NCBI GenBank assembly: GCA_937901965.1
Contig: CALGSW010000016.1
Span: 153,909 to 217,908 of the forward strand
Origin: an uncultured Bacteroidota bacterium
GTDB taxonomy: Bacteria > Bacteroidota > Bacteroidia > Bacteroidales > UBA932
DNA: 64,000 nucleotides
Direction of reading: 5' to 3'
In this document: in pieces, positions 59,141-64,000 of the stretch
How the letters are laid out: each line of letters begins with the position of its first letter
Numbering within the stretch: position 1 is the first letter of the stretch
Translations under genes and position numbers: made by a program
The notes under the pieces: generated by a model
Seen by the model: only the letters and a program-made list of their open reading frames with translations
What the model was told of the DNA's origin: nothing
Database searches by the model: none

Positions 59141-60232
59141 ATGAGACTCATTCTATCAAAGACATTGTTTTTCGCATTCATGTCATTTTTTATGCTCGGC
59201 TACGGCAAAATCAATTCACAAACTCTTTTTACAATTGACAACTACAGAATTCCAACAGGTGTTAGAGCAGCAGTTGTAGGCAAAGTTCATAACGGCTCAA
59301 TAAAGAGAAGTCCCGATGATAAAATTGTTTATAGAATAATAAAAGATACTGCCGGAATTTTCAAAATTGACTCAGAGGGAATAATAAGTCTGAAAAGAAA
59401 TAAAACTGCATTACCGGATGGACCATTCAGATACGCAGTAACCATTTCTGCTGCTAGCAGGGGGAAGAAGAAGAGAGTGGAGATAAAGGAGTTTGAATTA
59501 GTAAAGGATCAATTTCTAAAAAACATGGTTGTGGCACACAGAGGTGCCTGGAAAGAGTCAGCAGCTCCACAGAATTCAATTAAAGCACTTAAAAATGCTA
59601 TTGATATTGGATGCTCATGGAGTGAGTTTGATTTATGGATGTCTGCAGACGGAATTCCTGTCTGTAATCATGATCCATCAATCAAAGGACACAAGGTTGA
59701 GGAGACCAGTGCATCAATACTTACATCTGTAGAACTCTCTCCCGGTGAATATCTGCCAACTGTTGAACAATATATCAGAACAGCAATGGAGCAAAACAAG
59801 ACAGGACTTGTTGTGGAAATTAAGCCTTCCGGTATAAGTCTGGAAAGAACTCTTGAGCTCACTGAAAAGGTTGTAAATCTTGTTCATAACCTAAAAGCTC
59901 AGGCATGGGTTTCATACATCAGCTTCAGTTATGAATCTCTGGAAAGAGTACTTGAACTTGATCCAATGGCAAAAACAGCCTATCTTGGTAGTAATAAGAG
60001 CGTTGACGAAGTAAGCACAAGCAGAATGTGGGGAATTGATTTCAACATCAGCCTTTTTAAGAGAGATCCGCTTTTAACCGCTAAGGCTAAAGAAAAGGGT
60101 CTTACGGTTAATGTCTGGACAGTGAATTCTCAAGAGGATTTGCAACTTATGATTGATATGGGTGTAGACTTTATTACCACCAATGAACCTGAATTATTGT
60201 TCCGAATGATTAACCAAAATAAGGATAAATAG
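59141..60232 (+). CDS. Glycerophosphodiester phosphodiesterase family protein
   Basis: GDPD enzymes split glycerophosphodiesters into glycerol 3-phosphate and an alcohol. The 363-residue protein has a signal (about 1-25), an N-terminal beta domain (about 30-125) and a GDPD barrel with HRGAWKESAAPQNS, SEFDLWMSADG, CNHDPS and VVEIKP, giving the catalytic His pair and the metal-binding Glu/Asp. The conserved PENT/S is PQNS here. It is exported, so it may recycle phospholipid head groups in the periplasm. Confidence 0.87.
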   Translation: MRLILSKTLFFAFMSFFMLGYGKINSQTLFTIDNYRIPTGVRAAVVGKVHNGSIKRSPDDKIVYRIIKDTAGIFKIDSEGIISLKRNKTALPDGPFRYAVTISAASRGKKKRVEIKEFELVKDQFLKNMVVAHRGAWKESAAPQNSIKALKNAIDIGCSWSEFDLWMSADGIPVCNHDPSIKGHKVEETSASILTSVELSPGEYLPTVEQYIRTAMEQNKTGLVVEIKPSGISLERTLELTEKVVNLVHNLKAQAWVSYISFSYESLERVLELDPMAKTAYLGSNKSVDEVSTSRMWGIDFNISLFKRDPLLTAKAKEKGLTVNVWTVNSQEDLQLMIDMGVDFITTNEPELLFRMINQNKDK

Positions 60233-60246
60233 AGAATAGGTTTGAG

Positions 60247-61104
60247 ATGAAAAGAGTTGCAATAACATTGTTTGTGATTTTCCAGGTTGCCATTGCGGCT
60301 AACTTGAATGCACAGAGTTATAAGGTCTACAGTCAATCGGAAGATAAGGCTGTTTTTGAGAAATATCTGTCAGTAATGAAGGGCAAAGAGAATCAGCCTG
60401 TAGATAAACTAATTATTGAAACTGCAAAGTTCTTTTTGTCTGTCCCCTATGTAGCCCACACTCTTGAACTGGAGCCTGAGGGATTGGTAATTAATCTCAG
60501 AGGGCTGGATTGCACTACATTTGTTGAGACAGTAATAGCATTGTCAAAAACCATTAAAGGGGGAGAGCCTACTTTTGAAAAATTTGCCGGGAATCTTGCA
60601 TTTATAAGGTACAGAGAGGGGAAGATTACAGGGTATCAAGACCGACTCCACTACACTACGGACTGGATGTTTGAGAATGAGAAGAAGGGCATTCTCAGCA
60701 GAATTATTCAGAGACCTGAGTGGGAACCTTTAACAGTTGATTTGAATATAATGTCTTCTAATCCGGATAGATACAAACAGCTTGCCGGTAATGCCGAATT
60801 GACAGAGAAGATGAAAAGACTTGAGCATATTATAAGTTCAAGAGAACATTTCTATCTTCCATCTCATAAGATTGATAGTAACAAGGCTCTTTTTAAAAGC
60901 GGGGATATCATTGCCTTCACAACAAAAATTAAAGGGGCAGATGTAAGTCACATGGGTATTATTTTCAAAGAGGGGAACAACCTTACTTTTATTCACGCAT
61001 CACTTTCGCATAAGAGGGTTCTTGTAAACAGAGAACCACTCTCAGCATATTTAAAGAACACAAAAGGTACCGGAATTATTCTTGCAAGAATATTGGCCGA
61101 TTAA
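60247..61104 (+). CDS. DUF1460 family (NlpC/P60-like) exported protein
   Basis: The 285-residue protein has a signal (about 1-23) and the DUF1460 core: Cys in GLDCTTFVETVIALSK and His in ADVSHMGIIFK, which fit the Cys/His pair of NlpC/P60-type cell-wall amidases. Relatives with known structure are N-acetylmuramoyl-L-alanine amidase-like. It probably trims peptidoglycan fragments in the periplasm. It follows the GDPD gene by 14 bp. Confidence 0.85.
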   Translation: MKRVAITLFVIFQVAIAANLNAQSYKVYSQSEDKAVFEKYLSVMKGKENQPVDKLIIETAKFFLSVPYVAHTLELEPEGLVINLRGLDCTTFVETVIALSKTIKGGEPTFEKFAGNLAFIRYREGKITGYQDRLHYTTDWMFENEKKGILSRIIQRPEWEPLTVDLNIMSSNPDRYKQLAGNAELTEKMKRLEHIISSREHFYLPSHKIDSNKALFKSGDIIAFTTKIKGADVSHMGIIFKEGNNLTFIHASLSHKRVLVNREPLSAYLKNTKGTGIILARILAD

Positions 61105-61127
61105 CAAAAAGTTATTAAATTGACTAA

Positions 61128-61733
61128 ATGTTATTAAAGAGGTTTACACTGATTGTCATACCTTTTCTTTTACTGTTTTCCTGCAGTAAAGAGGATGACC
61201 CGGCAGAAGAGTACTGGGATTATGGGAATTTTGATGAAACACCTCCACTGCTTACCCACGTTCCAACAAATCTGGAAACTGTATGGACAGTTATACCATT
61301 TGGGGCTTATCTTCCGGCCACACTTAACCCAACATTTGAATACTATTCAGAAAACCAGCAGTCTGATGTATACGCAGTATGCAGCGGAATAGTTACAAAA
61401 ATAACATTTAACAGCAATTTCAACGACTATAGTATCACAATAAAAACAAAGGCAAATTCATCATGGAGTATAATATTTGATCATGTTCTTAATCCTTTGG
61501 TAACAAACAATGCCTCTGTTCAGGCAGGAAATATCCTTGGGAAAATTGGAACAGGTAAAAGAGTTGAACTTCAGATTAACAGAATGATCTATGGTGAATC
61601 TGAAATTTCAGTTTGTCCGCTTTCTATTTCAGACGACCAGTTTGCAGCGGCTCATGATAATCTCAGAATCAGGCTTAAAGCTATAAACGGATACGATTTT
61701 CAATGGTGCTTAAAGAGTATTGTAAGTCCATAA
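61128..61733 (+). CDS. Lipoprotein with degenerate M23-like domain (copy 1)
   Basis: The 201-residue protein has a lipobox (FLLLFSC) followed by SKEDDP, a Lys/acidic stretch like the Bacteroidetes surface-export signal. Residues about 80-155 (VYAVCSGIVTKITF, SIIFDHV, VQAGNILGKIGTGKRVELQI) match the strand order of LytM/M23 endopeptidases, but the HxH metal motif at the end is lost (VELQI). So it is likely non-catalytic and might bind peptidoglycan or another ligand. It has a paralog directly downstream. Confidence 0.65.
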   Translation: MLLKRFTLIVIPFLLLFSCSKEDDPAEEYWDYGNFDETPPLLTHVPTNLETVWTVIPFGAYLPATLNPTFEYYSENQQSDVYAVCSGIVTKITFNSNFNDYSITIKTKANSSWSIIFDHVLNPLVTNNASVQAGNILGKIGTGKRVELQINRMIYGESEISVCPLSISDDQFAAAHDNLRIRLKAINGYDFQWCLKSIVSP

Positions 61734-61743
61734 ATAATTTTAA

Positions 61744-62376
61744 ATGAGAAATTACCCTCATAAAATTTTTGCGGTATTTGTTATGGTTCTTCTTATGACA
61801 TTACAGTGCAGAAAGGATGAACCCAAGCCATCTGTATCACCTGAAGATCCGCCAATGATTTCTCTTGCTGTAACTGACCTGGGTCTTGTAAACTCAATCA
61901 AGCCATACGGGGAAGAGATTGAGAAATATGTAAGAAGATCATCACTAAGGTATCTCTCAGGTAATTCACTTGCACCTGTAATATCTGTCTCATCCGGATT
62001 AGTAGACTCCGTTGTGTTCAACGATGATGCAAACTTCTCAGATTACAGAATCAGGGTAAGAGTTACTAAAAACTCACAGTGGTACATAGTGTACAACCAT
62101 GTAGCTGAGGTAAAGGTAAAAACAGGAGACATTATTAGCAGCGGTAAAATCCTGGGAAGAGTGGGAACGGGAGATTTAGTTGACTTACAAGTGAGCCGGG
62201 TAATTTCAGATATTAACGGTGAGAGACACGAGGCAACAGTTTGCCCTTCCGGATTATTCCATCACTCTGCAGAAATGAGTCATATCATGTTTGCGCAGAA
62301 CAAAGGAGTATCTCCAACCCTTTGTGCATACGGAAGTGTCATTCCATATTACTCGGAACCCTGGAAAATCAGGTAG
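61744..62376 (+). CDS. Lipoprotein with degenerate M23-like domain (copy 2)
   Basis: The 210-residue paralog of the upstream gene has a less perfect lipobox (VLLMTLQC, then RKDEPK). The same core is present: SSGLVDSVVF, YIVYNHV, VKTGDIISSGKILGRVGTGD and VDLQV, again without the HxH of active M23 enzymes. A Cys-containing end (ATVCPSG, PTLCAYG) resembles copy 1 (SVCPLS, FQWCLK), hinting at a disulfide. The stop lies 4 bp from that of the convergent DUF853 gene. Confidence 0.62.
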   Translation: MRNYPHKIFAVFVMVLLMTLQCRKDEPKPSVSPEDPPMISLAVTDLGLVNSIKPYGEEIEKYVRRSSLRYLSGNSLAPVISVSSGLVDSVVFNDDANFSDYRIRVRVTKNSQWYIVYNHVAEVKVKTGDIISSGKILGRVGTGDLVDLQVSRVISDINGERHEATVCPSGLFHHSAEMSHIMFAQNKGVSPTLCAYGSVIPYYSEPWKIR

Positions 62377-62380
62377 TTGA

Positions 62381-63919
62381 TTATCTTTTAAAGATTGCTC
62401 CCAATATTCCTCTGACAATTTGTGTTCCCACGCTTCTTCCAATACTTGTGGCAGCTGATCCCAGTGCCTTGTCAAGCGCAGACTTTGAGTTTCCCCGTCT
62501 TTGAGTTGAGGTATTTCTTCGATACTCCCTTTCCAGCTCCTTCTCTCTCTTTAGCTCTTCTTTCTCACGCTGCAAATCCATTTCTTCCCTCTTCGCAGCC
62601 AGACGCTCAGCCTCTACCCTTTTATGCTCCTGTATCCTCTCGTCCGTAATTCTTTCGTATGCAGATTCCCTGTCAAAATTTCTCTCGTACATTCCATAGA
62701 GTCTGCTTTGTTTTACAAGAGCATCACGCTGTTGAGGAGTAATCATACCTATCTGACTCAAAGGGAAGAGCATTTTTGCCCTTTCAACAACAGACGGAGC
62801 ACCATTTTCATCCAGGAATGAGACAATTGCCTCACCCGTGCCCAGTTCAAGAACTGCCTGCTCAGTATCAAAAGCCGGATTTGTTCTAAATGTTTGAGCA
62901 GCTGCCCTCACTACCTTCTGGTCCTGTGGAGTAAAAGCTCTTAGTGCATGCTGAATCCTGTTCCCAAGCTGACCCAGTATCTCCACCGGAATATCCGCAG
63001 GAGACTGGGTGATAAAATAGACACCAACACCTTTAGAGCGTATAAGCCTCACGACGAGTTCAACCTTCTCTTTCAATGCTTTAGGAGCATCTTCAAATAA
63101 CATGTGGGCCTCATCAAAGAAAAAGACAAACTTGGGTACCGGCAAATCACCCACCTCTGGCAGCTGATCGTAAAGTTCAGACAAAAGCCATAACAGGAAT
63201 GTAGAATATAACTTTGGGGCCATCATTAACTTGTCGGCAGCAAGTATGTTGAGCACTCCCTTACCACCCTCCATTTGAATCAGGTCAAACACATTGAAGG
63301 CAGGCTCACCAAAAAATTTATCCGCACCCTGGCTCTCCAGTAATAAAAGTGAACGTTGTATTGCTCCAATAGTAGTTGCAGAGATATTACCATAAACAGA
63401 TGTGTACTCTTTTGCATTCTTAGATGCCCAGTCTAGCATTGCTCTCAGATCTTTAATATCTATCAGAAGAAGCTGCTTCTCGTCTGCAATTCTGAAAACA
63501 ATGTTAAGAACCCCCTCCTGAGTTTCATTCAAATCCATTAATCTGGAAAGCAGAAGCGGACCCATCTCAGACATTGTAGTTCTCATAGGATGTCCCTGCT
63601 CACCAAAAACATCAAAGAACCTTACAGGAGCTCCATTGAATGCAAGAGAAGCCGGATCAAGTCCAAACTCAGTAATTCTAGCATCAATAAATTTATTGAC
63701 AGCACCAGGCTGGCTGACACCTGACAAATCACCCTTCATATCGGCAAGAAAACATGGTACCCCGGCAATGCTGAAGGTCTCAGCAAGAACCTGAAGTGAA
63801 ACTGTTTTTCCGGTTCCTGTTGCACCTGCAATAAGTCCGTGCCTGTTAATCATTTTAGGATTTATATACAACGGAGCAGCTGCATGAGCCACGTACATTT
63901 TATTATCCTTATCTATCAT
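62381..63919 (-). CDS. DUF853 family HerA-like ATPase
   Basis: The 512-residue cytoplasmic protein has Walker A GATGTGKT near residue 35, Walker [16 protein letters not shown] and the HerA-like segment [21 protein letters not shown] highly charged coiled region (about 425-475) precedes a short C-terminal tail ([17 protein letters not shown]). Members may act in DNA processing or membrane-linked translocation, but the role is not settled. The ATG at 63919 is preferred over an in-frame TTG three codons upstream. Confidence 0.87.
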   Translation of the reverse strand: MIDKDNKMYVAHAAAPLYINPKMINRHGLIAGATGTGKTVSLQVLAETFSIAGVPCFLADMKGDLSGVSQPGAVNKFIDARITEFGLDPASLAFNGAPVRFFDVFGEQGHPMRTTMSEMGPLLLSRLMDLNETQEGVLNIVFRIADEKQLLLIDIKDLRAMLDWASKNAKEYTSVYGNISATTIGAIQRSLLLLESQGADKFFGEPAFNVFDLIQMEGGKGVLNILAADKLMMAPKLYSTFLLWLLSELYDQLPEVGDLPVPKFVFFFDEAHMLFEDAPKALKEKVELVVRLIRSKGVGVYFITQSPADIPVEILGQLGNRIQHALRAFTPQDQKVVRAAAQTFRTNPAFDTEQAVLELGTGEAIVSFLDENGAPSVVERAKMLFPLSQIGMITPQQRDALVKQSRLYGMYERNFDRESAYERITDERIQEHKRVEAERLAAKREEMDLQREKEELKREKELEREYRRNTSTQRRGNSKSALDKALGSAATSIGRSVGTQIVRGILGAIFKR

Positions 63920-63952
63920 AATATTCAAGATTTAATTGAGTTAAATCATGAC

Positions 63953-63980
63953 TGTCCACTAAAAATTTAAGGACAGTTGT
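63953..63980. repeat. Short inverted repeat at the window edge
   Basis: ACTGTCC and GGACAGT form a 7-bp dyad around an A/T-rich loop of about 13 bp, upstream of the DUF853 gene. It could be a terminator remnant, an operator or the end of a mobile element; no transposase is in the window. Confidence 0.35.
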
Positions 63981-64000
63981 TGGTTATACAAAAGTTCTTT

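Noticed and set aside
1..64000. Integrated phage, insertion sequence or transfer element
   Set aside because: No transposase, integrase, phage or conjugation gene is present, and the genes look like ordinary chromosomal ones throughout.

Overview
The window is a stretch of bacterial chromosome from a member of the Bacteroidetes, most likely Bacteroidales. This rests on the promoter signals (repeated TAnnTTTG -7 boxes directly upstream of genes), the families present (DUF4270, DUF3098, DUF4294, DUF5686, DUF6599, DUF6850, DUF4876, Lnb/DUF4105, CarboxypepD_reg TonB receptors, propeller-sensor histidine kinases) and the many Sec and lipoprotein signals. I see no rRNA, tRNA, CRISPR array, transposase or phage gene. 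No gap between genes reaches 300 bp. The genus cannot be named from the sequence.

Layout. (1) 1-6150, minus strand: the spc part of the ribosomal protein cluster, rplP-rpmC-rpsQ-rplN-rplX-rplE-rpsN-rpsH-rplF-rplR-rpsE-rpmD-rplO-secY, with secY cut by the window edge. The usual upstream half (rpsJ to rpsC) is absent; an M19 dipeptidase lies there instead and rplP has its own promoter. (2) 6385-14706: a DUF4294 protein, an envelope operon (ftsX-DUF3098-uppP-lpxH), a GT5 N-terminal-domain protein overlapping a DUF4270 lipoprotein, and acpP-fabF. (3) 14911-26223: purN, an M20 amidohydrolase with a DUF5686 protein, a BtuB-like TonB receptor and two S9 peptidases. (4) 26295-33343: two tandem, giant, lipobox-bearing propeller histidine kinases with no receiver or DNA-binding output; the second has Asn where the phospho-accepting His should be. 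(5) 33300-41423: DUF362/DUF6599, cysS, ssb, a histidine phosphatase, a small zinc-finger protein, a coiled-coil lipoprotein and an M3 peptidase. (6) 41420-54948, minus strand: an almost gapless run of eleven genes (hemerythrin, DsbA-like, histidine kinase, Nudix-like, serine hydrolase, DUF2179, amidase, Lnb-like, TonB receptor, DUF4876, DUF6850). (7) 55014-63919: pdxH, a TPR protein, a second DUF5686 protein, a GDPD enzyme, a DUF1460 amidase-like protein, two tandem degenerate M23-like lipoproteins and a DUF853 ATPase.

How the genes fit together. Apart from translation and secretion, most genes serve the envelope (lipid A, undecaprenyl phosphate recycling, division, lipoprotein acylation, outer-membrane import) or break down peptides (M19, M20, S9 twice, M3), which would suit a peptide-using organism. 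The genome is tightly packed: six of the seven convergent gene pairs meet with overlaps or 0-4 bp gaps, and only the DUF4270/fabF pair has a clear terminator. The strongest candidates for something not well described are the kinase pair with an apparent pseudokinase, the eleven-gene run, and the paired M23-like lipoproteins. Several ATG starts were chosen over longer reading frames because the upstream TTG or GTG codon lies inside a -7 promoter box.
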